Shown here piece by piece: positions 15,567 through 24,127 of a DNA stretch of 64,000 bases; position 1 is the stretch's first letter; every line of letters begins with the position of its first letter. The notes beneath the pieces are model-generated. The model was given only the letters and a program-made list of their open reading frames with translations, had not been told where the DNA came from and ran no database searches. This DNA is from JAEUHO01 sp046350655 (GTDB taxonomy: Bacteria; Planctomycetota; PLA2; JAEUHO01), in the NCBI GenBank assembly GCA_046350655.1, contig JAXMAB010000005.1, positions 1 through 64,000 on the forward strand. Reading direction: 5' to 3'. The position numbers and the translations under genes were made by a program.

Positions 15567-17084
15567 TCAGGGCTGCTTCTGGAAGTCCCCGGGCTTCCAG
15601 GTCCGGTCGAACCACGGCTGCAGCGGGCCATAGAGCCGCAGGAACACGAAGTAGCTCTTGCCGGGCATCGTCTGCACCCAGTTGTCTTCCGCGCCCTTCG
15701 GCGCCACCGGACCGAAGTGGACGGTGTACGACCGGTCCGCGTTGGCCTTCAGGCTCTTCTTGTTGCTGTCGATGCCCGCGCTCCGCTGGTCCGTCTCGAG
15801 CAGGCTCCGCGTCTGGCCGTCGTAGACGGTGAAGGCCCAGAAGTTGTTCACCGGGACCGGCGCCGGCAGCGTCACCGAGTAGGCCTTGCCCCCGTCGAGG
15901 TAGTCGCCGTCGGCGTCGCGATTGGTCATCGGGTAGACGGACCCGGTGCCGGGCTTCGGCGTCGACATGGCCGGCGTGACGCCCGTGGCGCTGTAGTGCC
16001 AGAGCACCCGCTTGTCGGAGTCCAGCGCGCCGTCGTCGAGGAAGTCGTACGTGCCGGCGAAGGACGCGAACCAGCGACGATCGGGGTAGTAGTAGACGCT
16101 CCGGTCGCGGTTCGCGAACGAGATGGAACGGGCCGCGGCGTTGCCGATCGCCACGCCCTCCCGGAGGAGCCGCGCCATCCGCTCGTCGGGCGCGAACGGC
16201 TTGCCCTTCTTGATGCCGATCGAGGCGAACAGCCCCAACGTCACGGGGTCCGCGGCGTCGGTCGGCTCGTACTGGATGACCGCGTCGATCTCCTCGAAGA
16301 ACTTGGCGTCGTTCGCGTGGACGGTGTTGAACTGCACCCCGGAGACGTTGAAGAACTTCTGGGCCGGCGGGTTCGCGGCCTGCGCCAGCCGATAGTGGCG
16401 GAACGACTGCTTCACGGAGCCGACGGCGGCGGCGGTGTCCCCGTCCTTCGGGAACACGCGGAAGAACGCCATGTTGCGGTAGGTCCGCGTCCGGACCTCG
16501 AAGGCGCCCGCCGGGATCGGCCCCTGGTACCCCTGGTGCGCGACCACGAACGTCCCGCCCTTGCCCTTGTCCGGGCCGACGGGGCCGAAGTCGGCGACAT
16601 ACCGGAAGAACGCGTCCTGGACCGGGCCGAGCACGCCCGGCGGCACCTCGAGGACGATGGGCCCGTCCTTCACGTCGAAGTCGAGCATGGCGTACACGGT
16701 CGTCGTGTTCGGCGTCAGGAAGAGGGATCGGGCGTCCAGCAGGCTCTCGGCGATGCCGAGATCCCCCGGCGCCATCCCGGCCTGCCGGAACCCCTGCATC
16801 ACCGCGTACGCCGACGCGATCGGCACGCCGGCGAGGAAGGACTCGGCGGCGCGCGCCACGTCGAGGTAGTCGTAGGTCTTGGTGACGGTGTCGGCGCTCG
16901 GCATCCCGTCGAAGAAGCGGAGGGTCCCGAGCGTCCTCGTCTCGACGAGGTCCGGCGTGCGGATCGACTCCGGCACCGCCGCCTTGAACTTCGGCCCCGC
17001 GTCGCCCGCGGGGGGCTCGGCCCGTGCGAACGAGAACGCGACCCCCACGACGAGGGCGAAGGCGATCGGGTATGTGCACTTCAT
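15567..17084 (-). CDS. Exported DUF1254/DUF1214 protein, first gene of the pair
   Basis: 505 residues. An AGGAGGAG site seven bases upstream fixes the start. Signal peptide YPIAFALVVGVAFSFARA. DUF1254 follows at about residues 55-250 (TYDYLDVARAAESFLAG, then LTPNTTTVYAMLDFDVKDGP). The C-terminal DUF1214 contains NNFWAFTVYDGQTRSLLETD and ends near GKSYFVFLRLYGPLQPWF. Periplasmic or surface location expected. It leads the operon with the second DUF1254 gene; a 608-bp gap precedes it, the likely promoter region. Function of the family is not established. Confidence 0.85.
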   Translation of the reverse strand: MKCTYPIAFALVVGVAFSFARAEPPAGDAGPKFKAAVPESIRTPDLVETRTLGTLRFFDGMPSADTVTKTYDYLDVARAAESFLAGVPIASAYAVMQGFRQAGMAPGDLGIAESLLDARSLFLTPNTTTVYAMLDFDVKDGPIVLEVPPGVLGPVQDAFFRYVADFGPVGPDKGKGGTFVVAHQGYQGPIPAGAFEVRTRTYRNMAFFRVFPKDGDTAAAVGSVKQSFRHYRLAQAANPPAQKFFNVSGVQFNTVHANDAKFFEEIDAVIQYEPTDAADPVTLGLFASIGIKKGKPFAPDERMARLLREGVAIGNAAARSISFANRDRSVYYYPDRRWFASFAGTYDFLDDGALDSDKRVLWHYSATGVTPAMSTPKPGTGSVYPMTNRDADGDYLDGGKAYSVTLPAPVPVNNFWAFTVYDGQTRSLLETDQRSAGIDSNKKSLKANADRSYTVHFGPVAPKGAEDNWVQTMPGKSYFVFLRLYGPLQPWFDRTWKPGDFQKQP

Positions 17085-17692
17085 CGGGACTCCTCCTGGC
17101 TCCTGCGGGACGGTCGACCGCGTCGTGTGAGGCTCGGGGTCGGTCCTCTCGGGCGGGCTTCGTCGGCAAGTCGCCGAGGGCCCGGGGCGGAAGCGCGCGA
17201 TTCTACGCGCCCCGCCACGCCGCGAGGTGTTCCGGGCACTCCTCGGCGCGACGCGGGGGCTCCCGTGGGCCACGTCCTGTCGCGGCCTCCCCGTCGAGTC
17301 GGGCCTCACGGCCCATCGCACCCCGGTCGCGCTCGGAAGGTGCATCCACGGGTGTCCCGTGAGAGGGCGAATCGAACGGGACCGACGTCGCCCGGTCGGC
17401 GCATGGGCACGCCCCAGGTCGAGGCGACGCACGACCCCGCGACGCGCGTGTCCGATTCGCCGTCCGTGGATCCCCGCGGCCGCGGACGGCCGGGCCCAGC
17501 GGTCCCGGGGAACGACCGCGTCACGGCGCGGGGGGTGCCGCCGGACGGCGCTCGCCTCCGCAACGGGCGGCCTGCCACGGCGGGCGGAGGCGTGCGGCAA
17601 GGACTCCACGGGACGGCGCCGTGGCATCGGACCGCGTACACGAACGAGCCCGGGCGCACGACGGTGTCGTGCGCCCGGGCGCGCAGCGACGG
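17085..17692. other. 608-bp intergenic region
   Basis: No gene supported on either strand. It carries the leader of the DUF1254 operon on one side and the hairpin terminator of the sulfatase (17648-17680) on the other. The bases between look like ordinary non-coding GC-rich sequence. Confidence 0.55.
17648..17680 (-). terminator. Perfect 15-bp hairpin downstream of the second sulfatase
   Basis: GCCCGGGCGCACGAC pairs without mismatch with its complement across a GGT loop, 12 bp after the sulfatase stop. Strong stem; the tail on the transcribed strand (TCGTTCGT) is only mildly U-rich. Confidence 0.7.
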
Positions 17693-19174
17693 CTAGTGCT
17701 GGCCCTCGGCGCCGAAGCCCTCGTCGATGATCGAGGGGCCCCCACCGCCGATGAGCGCGCGGGGCTGCCCCGGCTCGGAGCCGATGACCGGCGGGCCGTG
17801 CTTGAGGCCCGCCTCGGCGACGTACGCGAGGAAGAGCGGCTTCGCGCACTCGCGGCCGAGCGCGTTCACGCGCTCCTGCATCGCAGCGACGCGGGCCGGC
17901 TGGGCCGTCGCGAGGTTGTTCTTCTCGTACGGGTCGTCGGCGAGGTTGTAGAGGTCGACGCTGGTCGGCACGAGCGTGCGCCAGATCAGCTTCCACTCGC
18001 CCTGCCGGATCGCGGCGCGGAACGGCTCGATGTTGTAGACGAGCTCGGTGCGCGGCGAGGCCTTGTTCGAGGCCATCGTCTCCCACACGTCGAGGCCGTC
18101 GAGCGGCTTGCACTTCGCGGTGGACGCGCCGGCGAGCGCGGCGAACGTGGGGAACAGGTCGACGGCGTGCATCATGCCGGTGACCTCGCCCGCCTGGATG
18201 TGCCCGGGCCAGTTGGCGCAGGCGACGACGCGGCAGCCGCCCTCGAAGAGCTGGCCCTTGCCGCCGCGGTACGGACCGTTGTCGCAGGGGATCTTGATCT
18301 TCGAGACGTCCGCCATCTGGCCGGCGAACATCGCGTCGCGCGTGCCGCCGTTGTCGCTGTGGAAGACGATCAGCGTGTTGTCGCGCAGGCCCTTCTTCTC
18401 GAGGGCGGCGACGACCTTGCCGATGTTCTCGTCGAGGCAGTCCACCATCGCGGCGTACGTGCGGCGCGTGGGGTCCTCGATCGACGCGTACTTCGCGATC
18501 GTCTCCGGCGGCGCGAGATACGGCGTGTGCGGCGCGTTGAACGCGAGGTAGAGGTAGAAGGGCTTGCGCGGGTCCTGCGCCCCGATGTACTCGGCGGCGG
18601 CGGCGCCGAGGAGGTTCGTCGTGTAGCCCTCCTCGTAGACCGGCTTGTTGTCGCGGAACCAGTCGAGGACGCCGGCGTCGCCGTGCGTGTAGTAGTCGAG
18701 CTCGCCGATCGTGGCGCCGTAGGCGTAGTCGAAGCCGCGCTGCTTGGGCCAGTACTTCAGGTCGGAGTGCCCGAGGTGCCACTTGCCGATGATCGCGGTG
18801 GCGTACCCCGCCTCCTTGAGGCACTGCGGCGCGAGGAACTCGCTCGTGTCGAGGCCGTACGGCGCGGTCCCCGGGATGACGGCGGTCTGCAGGCCGTAGC
18901 GCCACGGATAGCGGCCCGTCATCAGGCACGCGCGCGTCTGCGTGCACATGCACTGGGTGTAGAACTGCGTGAACTTCGCGCCGCCGGACGCCAGCCTGTC
19001 GATGTTCGGCGTCTTGATGTCGGTGCAGCCGTTGAAGCCGACGTCCTTCCAGCCGAGGTCGTCGACCACGATGTGGAGGATGTTCGGCGGCTTGTCGGCG
19101 GCGTGCGCGCGGGGCGCGGGGAGCGCGGCGGCCAGCACGAGGGCGCACGCGACGAAGAGGGCAGGGGTTCGCAC
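17693..19174 (-). CDS. Secreted sulfatase with unusual CTQTR active-site motif
   Basis: 493 residues from a GTG start. Signal peptide residues 1-25 (ALVLAAALPAPRAHA). Sulfatase fold from residue 31: NILHIVVDDLGWKDVG (metal Asp pair) and GKWHLG, then FNAPHTPY and SDNGG. The formylglycine motif is normally C-x-P/A-S/T-R. Here Cys77 sits in CTQTRACLMTGR, with Gln in place of Pro. Cys75 just before it is not in register. The rest matches the planctomycete N-acetylgalactosamine/iduronate-type sulfatases in length and order. Periplasmic or exported. Single gene with its own terminator. Whether FGE can process this motif is uncertain. Confidence 0.85.
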   Translation of the reverse strand: MRTPALFVACALVLAAALPAPRAHAADKPPNILHIVVDDLGWKDVGFNGCTDIKTPNIDRLASGGAKFTQFYTQCMCTQTRACLMTGRYPWRYGLQTAVIPGTAPYGLDTSEFLAPQCLKEAGYATAIIGKWHLGHSDLKYWPKQRGFDYAYGATIGELDYYTHGDAGVLDWFRDNKPVYEEGYTTNLLGAAAAEYIGAQDPRKPFYLYLAFNAPHTPYLAPPETIAKYASIEDPTRRTYAAMVDCLDENIGKVVAALEKKGLRDNTLIVFHSDNGGTRDAMFAGQMADVSKIKIPCDNGPYRGGKGQLFEGGCRVVACANWPGHIQAGEVTGMMHAVDLFPTFAALAGASTAKCKPLDGLDVWETMASNKASPRTELVYNIEPFRAAIRQGEWKLIWRTLVPTSVDLYNLADDPYEKNNLATAQPARVAAMQERVNALGRECAKPLFLAYVAEAGLKHGPPVIGSEPGQPRALIGGGGPSIIDEGFGAEGQH

Positions 19175-19385
19175 GGGATTCGTTCCTCGATCGGGGACGG
19201 CGGCGGAGTCTACCCGCGCCGGTGGGCGGCGTGAAATCGACGCGATCGGCGGAAAACGGATCGTCCATCCGCCGGCGGGACCGGGACCACGCCACGTCCG
19301 GCGACCGGGCCGAACGTCCCCCGCCCGCGGACGGCGCTACGATCGTCCGGCTCGACGCCGCCCATCGGCCGAAGGAGGAACGCCC

Positions 19386-19775
19386 ATGCACGCCGACACG
19401 CGCGCCTACAACGCCGCCCTCGCGCCCGCCGAGCGCGCGATCGCGAAGGCGCTCGCCGCGCGGATCGACGCGGCGCTCCCCGACGCCGAGAACAAGGTGT
19501 GGCACGCCCACCCGGTCTGGTTCCTCGACGGCAACCCGATCGTCGGGTACGGCAAGCTCAAGGGCTGCGTGCGCCTGCTGTTCTGGAGCGGGCAGTCGTT
19601 CCGGGCGAAGGGGCTGAAGCAGGAAGGCTCGTTCAAGGCCGCGGAGAAGCGCTACACCTCCGTCGACGAGATCGACGATGCGGAACTTGCCGCGTGGCTC
19701 GCCGACGCGCGGGTGATCCAGTGGGACTACGAGCACATCGTCCGTCGGAAGGGGAAGCTGGTGCGCCGCGCGTGA
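19386..19775 (+). CDS. DUF1801 (YdhG-like) protein
   Basis: 129 residues with GGAGG upstream of the ATG. Features of the DUF1801 fold are visible: VWHAHPVWFLDGNPIVGYGK followed by VRLLFWSGQSF, then LKQEGSFKAAEKRYTSVDEID and the C-terminal helix that packs on the sheet. Members are small cytoplasmic proteins resembling the frataxin-like/YdhG fold; their role is not settled. It converges with the small membrane gene pair, with a hairpin in the 28-bp junction. Confidence 0.75.
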   Translation: MHADTRAYNAALAPAERAIAKALAARIDAALPDAENKVWHAHPVWFLDGNPIVGYGKLKGCVRLLFWSGQSFRAKGLKQEGSFKAAEKRYTSVDEIDDAELAAWLADARVIQWDYEHIVRRKGKLVRRA

Positions 19776-19781
19776 GCCGCG

Positions 19782-19818
19782 GCGCGAGGACGGCGCCGCC
19801 GACTCAGCGTCCTCGCGC
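19782..19818. terminator. Bidirectional hairpin between convergent genes
   Basis: GCGCGAGGAC pairs with GTCCTCGCGC over a 17-base loop between the DUF1801 gene and the oppositely directed small membrane gene, overlapping the latter's last codons. Likely serves both transcripts. Confidence 0.45.
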
Positions 19819-20010
19819 GCCCGTCGCCGCGGCACCCGCCGCGGCCATCGGCGATGCGGCATGCACCGTCGAGCCGACGTTCATGTAGCGATGGTTCCCC
19901 TCGCAGCCGCGGAAGAGGAACGCGATCACGATCCCGCCGATCACGAAGTAGAGGATCAGCGCGACCACGCCGCCGAGGAACCCCTTCACCCGGTCGAGTC
20001 CGCGGCCCAT
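19804..20010 (-). CDS. Small single-span membrane protein, 68 residues
   Basis: MGRGLDRVKGFLGG is followed by a hydrophobic helix (VALILYFVIGGIVIAFLF) and a short tail RGCEGNHRYMNVGS. The ATG shares its A with the TGA of the gene before it (TGATG), so translation is coupled. No family recognised. With its partner it may form a small envelope complex. Confidence 0.6.
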   Translation of the reverse strand: MGRGLDRVKGFLGGVVALILYFVIGGIVIAFLFRGCEGNHRYMNVGSTVHAASPMAAAGAAATGARGR

Positions 20011-20354
20011 CAGTCGCCCCCCTTCGGACGCCCGCGCCCGCGCCACCGCGCGACGAGGCTGTCGAACCCGTAGGCGACCGCCGCGAACGCCGCGATCGTG
20101 AAGACGGGCCCCATCGCCCACCCCAGCAGCGCCCACGCCACCTCGAGCTTCGACGCGCGGCCCGGCCCGGGCCCGAAGTGGGAGACCCGCTCCCACAGCC
20201 GACCGAAGTTCGCGACGACGAACCACACCCAGAGCCCGAACGCCCCCACGGCCGCGGCCGCGCCGAGGACGCGGACGGCGGTCCCGACCATCGTCTTCGG
20301 GACGTCCGGCGTCGAGGGCGACGGCGCGGCACCTGCGGTGGGGTCGTTGCTCAT
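20010..20354 (-). CDS. Two-span membrane protein, 114 residues
   Basis: After a Pro/Ala-rich cytoplasmic start (MSNDPTAGAAPSPSTPDV) come two predicted membrane helices (about VRVLGAAAAVGAFGLWVWFVV and WALLGWAMGPVFTIAAFAAV), then a basic tail. GAGC precedes the ATG. Coupled to the next small membrane gene by TGATG. Not a family I recognise. Confidence 0.6.
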   Translation of the reverse strand: MSNDPTAGAAPSPSTPDVPKTMVGTAVRVLGAAAAVGAFGLWVWFVVANFGRLWERVSHFGPGPGRASKLEVAWALLGWAMGPVFTIAAFAAVAYGFDSLVARWRGRGRPKGGD

Positions 20355-20516
20355 GGGAGCTCCGGCGGTTCCGTGCCGATCGGACGAGCGCGGCGTCGAT
20401 CGCGCCGCCCTCGGCATCGCGTCAGGGTACTCGCGACGGCTCGCGGACGTTCCCCCTCCCCGACGGACGCGCCCGGCGCGGGCCGGGCCTCCCGGGTCGG
20501 CGACGTCGTCCGGCCC

Positions 20517-22268
20517 CTACCTCGGCGGCGGCTTCACCGACCAGTGCGAGGTCCCGCCCGACCCGCGCGCGAAGCCCTCGAGGAGCGTGGCGGCGTCGGT
20601 CCCGGCGTCGCCGATCCGCACCGTGTGCACGACGAGCCGTCGGAAGCGGTTCCAGCGCACGAAGGCGGCGACCTCCTCCTCGACGAGCAGGAACCGCCCG
20701 CCGCGGTGACGACCGTCGCTCACGAGCACGAGCGTGTCCGCCGCCGGCGTGCCCAGCTCGACGAGCGGCCCGGGGCCGACGCGGGCCAGGTCCGCCGCGA
20801 TCCAGAGGCCGTCCAGGTGCTCGTGCCAGCGCGACCACCCCGGCGGCGTCGCGTCGAACACGCCGTCGAGCCGCGCGATCGACTTCGCGTCGCAGGGCAG
20901 GAGGCCGCGCCGCCCGAGGACCGCGTCCTCCTGGATCTTCGGCCAGGCGTCCCGCGAGCCGTCGCGGAGCGCCACGACGCCGAACCGTCCCTGCGGCCCC
21001 ATCGCCGTCAGGGCGCGCGCGAGCTCACGGCGCACGACGGTCTGCTGCCGCTCCTGGCCCTGTCGGCCCACCCACGACGCGTCGGCGCCGAACCAGTCGA
21101 TCGGCTTGCCGGTGCGCGCGAACGCGAGGTCCGCCGGGTAGACCATCGGCAGCGTCCAGTCCACCACGAACACGACGCCGTCGGCGGCGAGCCTGAGGCC
21201 GTAGAACGGCACCGTGGCCGCGACCGCCGCGGTCGTCGCCGGCACCGCGGGGACCTCGCGGCGGGCGTCGAAGCCGCCCGCGTCGATGGCCGCCTTCCGC
21301 GTCGCGAGCCAGCCCCCCCACGCGGCGGGGTCGTCGCCGAACGCCTGGCCCGAGAGCGCCCGCAGCGCCTCGACGGTCTCGCGCCGCTCCGCGCCGCGTG
21401 CGTCCGCCAGCCGCGCGACGAGCGTCCGCAGCATCCGGCCGGTCGTGGGCGCGGCCGCGCGCAGCGCGGCCAGCGTCGCGCGCCGCACGAGCACGTGCGG
21501 GTCCGACAGTCCCGCCTCGAGCGCCTCCTCGCCCGCGGGGCCGCAGCGCGCGACCGCCTCGATCGCCGCCTGCCGCAGGCACACCAGCGGCGACTGCGCC
21601 ACCGACGTCAGGAGCGCGACCGCCTCCCGCGCCGCCACCCGCGCGAGCGCGTCGAGGACGAACACGCGCCGCGCGACGCTCCGCTTGCCGTCCTTCGCGC
21701 CGGCCTCGGCCCACCCGTCCCGCACGAGGAACCCCGCTGCGTCCGGCAGCGCCGCGAGGGCCGCGATCGCGGCCGCCTCGCGGGTCGCGAGCGCGCTCCG
21801 ACGGAACGCGGGCGCCTGGTCGTGGATCGTCCCGAACACGGTCGGACGCGCGGCGAGGATCTCGGCGTCGAGCGCCTCGGCCGCTGCCACGGTGGCGAAC
21901 GCGTCGTCGAGCAGCGTCGGCCCCGCGGCGAGCGCGCCCGAACGCGCGAGCGCGAGCGCCGCCTCGCCGCGCCGGGCCTCGATCACCGCGAGCGGGCGCG
22001 CGAGCAGCGCGAGCGCCGCGTTCGCGTCGTCCGGGATCGGGCTCACGTTCGCGTCCGAGTGCTGGCGCAGGATGGCCTGCCTCCGGTCGAGCGCCTCGCG
22101 CTGGCGCGCGGGGAACGCCTCGTCGTACGCCCGCTCCTCCGCCTGCAGCCGCCGCACCTCCGCGCGGAACGTGGCCACCGGGTCCGGGGCCGCGCGCGCC
22201 CCCGCACCGGCGACGACGACCGCGACGACGATCGCGAACCCCCGAACGACGGCCGGTCTCCGCTGCAT
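20517..22268 (-). CDS. Exported HEAT-repeat protein with C-terminal von Willebrand A-like domain
   Basis: 583 residues. Signal peptide VRGFAIVVAVVVAGAGARA. Residues about 120-330 are alanine-rich helical pairs of HEAT type (REAVALLTSVAQSPLVCLRQ, PHVLVRRATLAALRAAAPT). A VWA-like domain starts at about residue 375: DGVVFVVDWTLPMVYP holds the position of the MIDAS DxSxS but reads D-W-T-L-P, so metal binding may be weakened. VVALRDG and DTLVLVSDGRHRGG are further VWA strands. HEAT plus VWA exported proteins are common in planctomycetes and probably scaffold protein contacts. Single gene. Confidence 0.75.
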   Translation of the reverse strand: MQRRPAVVRGFAIVVAVVVAGAGARAAPDPVATFRAEVRRLQAEERAYDEAFPARQREALDRRQAILRQHSDANVSPIPDDANAALALLARPLAVIEARRGEAALALARSGALAAGPTLLDDAFATVAAAEALDAEILAARPTVFGTIHDQAPAFRRSALATREAAAIAALAALPDAAGFLVRDGWAEAGAKDGKRSVARRVFVLDALARVAAREAVALLTSVAQSPLVCLRQAAIEAVARCGPAGEEALEAGLSDPHVLVRRATLAALRAAAPTTGRMLRTLVARLADARGAERRETVEALRALSGQAFGDDPAAWGGWLATRKAAIDAGGFDARREVPAVPATTAAVAATVPFYGLRLAADGVVFVVDWTLPMVYPADLAFARTGKPIDWFGADASWVGRQGQERQQTVVRRELARALTAMGPQGRFGVVALRDGSRDAWPKIQEDAVLGRRGLLPCDAKSIARLDGVFDATPPGWSRWHEHLDGLWIAADLARVGPGPLVELGTPAADTLVLVSDGRHRGGRFLLVEEEVAAFVRWNRFRRLVVHTVRIGDAGTDAATLLEGFARGSGGTSHWSVKPPPR

Positions 22269-22562
22269 CACGCACGCGCCTCCTTGGTGTCCGTACAGTA
22301 CCCGCGTCGGTCGTCGCGCGCCTGACGAGGCGGTCCGCCCCGACCGCGCGGTCACGTGGCCTCGCGGGCGCGCGCGCGAAGCCCGGGTCCCGCGGGAGCG
22401 GGGACGCGGAGCCGTTCCGCCGACGCAAGGCCCGTTCGCCGATTCGCCGCCCTCACACGGCCCGCGCCGCAGGCCCCCGTCGGCGGAGCCCGCCGCGGTG
22501 GGCCGGCCCACGTCCCCGGCCCGTCGATCGCGTCCGCTGGCCACCCTCGCTCGGGCGCTCGA

Positions 22563-22796
22563 TCAGGCCGGGCGATCCCGCGTGTCGAGGATCGCCGACA
22601 CCGGGCACCCGTCGATGGCCCGCCGCATCGCGGCGAGTTCGGCATCCGTGGTGGGTTGCCGGACCACCGAGGCCGAGTACCCGTCCGCGTGCATGGCGAA
22701 CAACGTCGGAGCGAGGTCGACGCAGGCCCCGTGGTTCAGGCACACCACCCGATCGACCACGAAGCGCCCCGGCGCCGGCGTGATGTCCTTCTTCAT
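22563..22796 (-). CDS. Single-cluster ferredoxin (C-x5-C...C-P type)
   Basis: 77 residues. Cluster ligands C19 and C25 in CLNHGAC and C64 in DGCPVSAI. With an H-G in the first loop and no fourth cysteine this is the three-cysteine pattern of [3Fe-4S] ferredoxins, which serve cytochromes P450 in actinobacteria and other groups. An acidic and polar middle (MHADGYSASVV) is usual for this family. No P450 or reductase gene is near, so its redox partner is elsewhere. A dispersed repeat copy lies in each flanking gap. Confidence 0.8.
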   Translation of the reverse strand: MKKDITPAPGRFVVDRVVCLNHGACVDLAPTLFAMHADGYSASVVRQPTTDAELAAMRRAIDGCPVSAILDTRDRPA

Positions 22797-22936
22797 GGTC
22801 GGATCGTACCGTCGCTTGCCGTCGCCGTTCGACGCGCCGTCGGCCGGCGCGTGGCGGCCCAGGTCGAGTTCCCCGCCGCGCCGGCCACCGGGCCTCGCGG
22901 TCCCGAAAGCACGACCGCCGCCGGGGCGGGGTCGTG

Positions 22937-23794
22937 TCAGCAGCGGAGGCGCATCGACTCGCGGCTGCGCTCGTGCGCGGCCGGGCTCTCGAAGCCCTTC
23001 GAGCGCGAGTGCGCCCAGGCCTTCTCGATCGACGCGACGGCGTCCGGCGTCTGGCACGCGGTGTCGCCGTGGTCCACCTCGACGGGGCCGATGCGCTTCG
23101 CGGCCGCGGTCGCGGCCTTGCGCAGGCGCGCGTCGCGGCAGCCGATCGAGAGGAGCGCCACGTTCATCGCGTACCGCACGGCGTTCGGCGCCGCGGCGAT
23201 CCCGCGCTCGATCTCCGCGAGGCGGGCGTCGAACCACGCGTCGGGGACCGTCGGGTCGCACATCGCGAGCGCGCCGACGAGCGACCAGCCCATGGTGCGA
23301 CGCGGCTCGTCGGGCGCCGCGAGCCAGGCGTCGGCCCGCGAGAGGCCGTGGGGCCCCTCGCACGCGACGGCGGCGACGTAGCCCTTGCACATCCGCACCA
23401 TGCTCTCGCGCGCCCAGCGATCGAGCTCGGCGGGCGTCATCCGCGCGGGGTCGACGACCTTCACGGCGAGGTTGCGGGCGTCGAAGTTGCCGGTCGCCCA
23501 GAGCGCGAGCGCGAGGTCGTGGTCGACGCGGATGCGCTTGTGCAGCGTCTTGAGCGTCGCGAAGGAGACGCCGAACAGGGGCTCGACGGCGCCGTGGCGG
23601 AGGTAGGTCTTCTTCGTCTGGGCGGAGCCGGCCGCCTCGAGGGCCGCCATGGCTTCGGAGAGCGTCGTCCGCGCGCCGGCGTCGGCCGACCGCGGGGCCC
23701 GCTTCGCGAGGGGCGCCGGGGCGCGCTTCGCCGCGGGCGGCTTCGCGACCTTCGCGGCCTTCGCGGGCTCGGACTTCCGTCGACGCGTCGCCAT
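22937..23794 (-). CDS. AlkD-like DNA alkylation repair protein (HEAT-like)
   Basis: 285 residues with a GGAGG site before the ATG. A lysine/alanine-rich tail of about 40 residues precedes helical repeats: TYLRHGAVEPLFGVSFATLKTL, ALALWATGNFDARNLAVKV, DRWARESMVRMCKGYV, RTMGWSLVGALAM. This is the layout of DNA-alkylation-repair (ALK/AlkD) proteins, which excise alkylated bases by holding the flipped lesion in a HEAT groove. The basic tail may aid DNA binding. Some members lack glycosylase activity, and I cannot assign the catalytic Asp with certainty. Confidence 0.75.
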   Translation of the reverse strand: MATRRRKSEPAKAAKVAKPPAAKRAPAPLAKRAPRSADAGARTTLSEAMAALEAAGSAQTKKTYLRHGAVEPLFGVSFATLKTLHKRIRVDHDLALALWATGNFDARNLAVKVVDPARMTPAELDRWARESMVRMCKGYVAAVACEGPHGLSRADAWLAAPDEPRRTMGWSLVGALAMCDPTVPDAWFDARLAEIERGIAAAPNAVRYAMNVALLSIGCRDARLRKAATAAAKRIGPVEVDHGDTACQTPDAVASIEKAWAHSRSKGFESPAAHERSRESMRLRC

Positions 23795-24079
23795 CGAGAC
23801 CTCCGGCGAGGCATGGTACCCGCGCGGCGCGCGGCCCGACGGGGCCACGTGCCGCGCTCGCGCGCGCTCGGGGCCGGCGCGCCGACGCCCGCGCGGACCG
23901 TGACGACGGCCCCGCGACCGGCACCGTCGCGCCGCGGACCCGGGCGACGACGGGACACGGGACGTACGTCCGCGGGCGACGGTCCCCCGTCCGCCGACGC
24001 GAGGCCCGGTCGCCTCCGGGGTCGGCCCGTCGTGCGCGCCGCGCGGGGCCATCGCGCGCCAGGGGCCGCGAAAGGCCCG

Positions 24080-24110
24080 CGCGCGGGCCCGGTCGGTCCG
24101 GGCCCGCGCG
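24080..24110 (-). terminator. 13-bp perfect hairpin downstream of the NO reductase gene
   Basis: CGCGCGGGCCCGG pairs fully with its complement across TCGGT, 18 bp beyond the NO reductase stop. Marks the end of the nor operon. Confidence 0.65.
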
Positions 24111-24127
24111 AAGGACGAGGACGCGGG

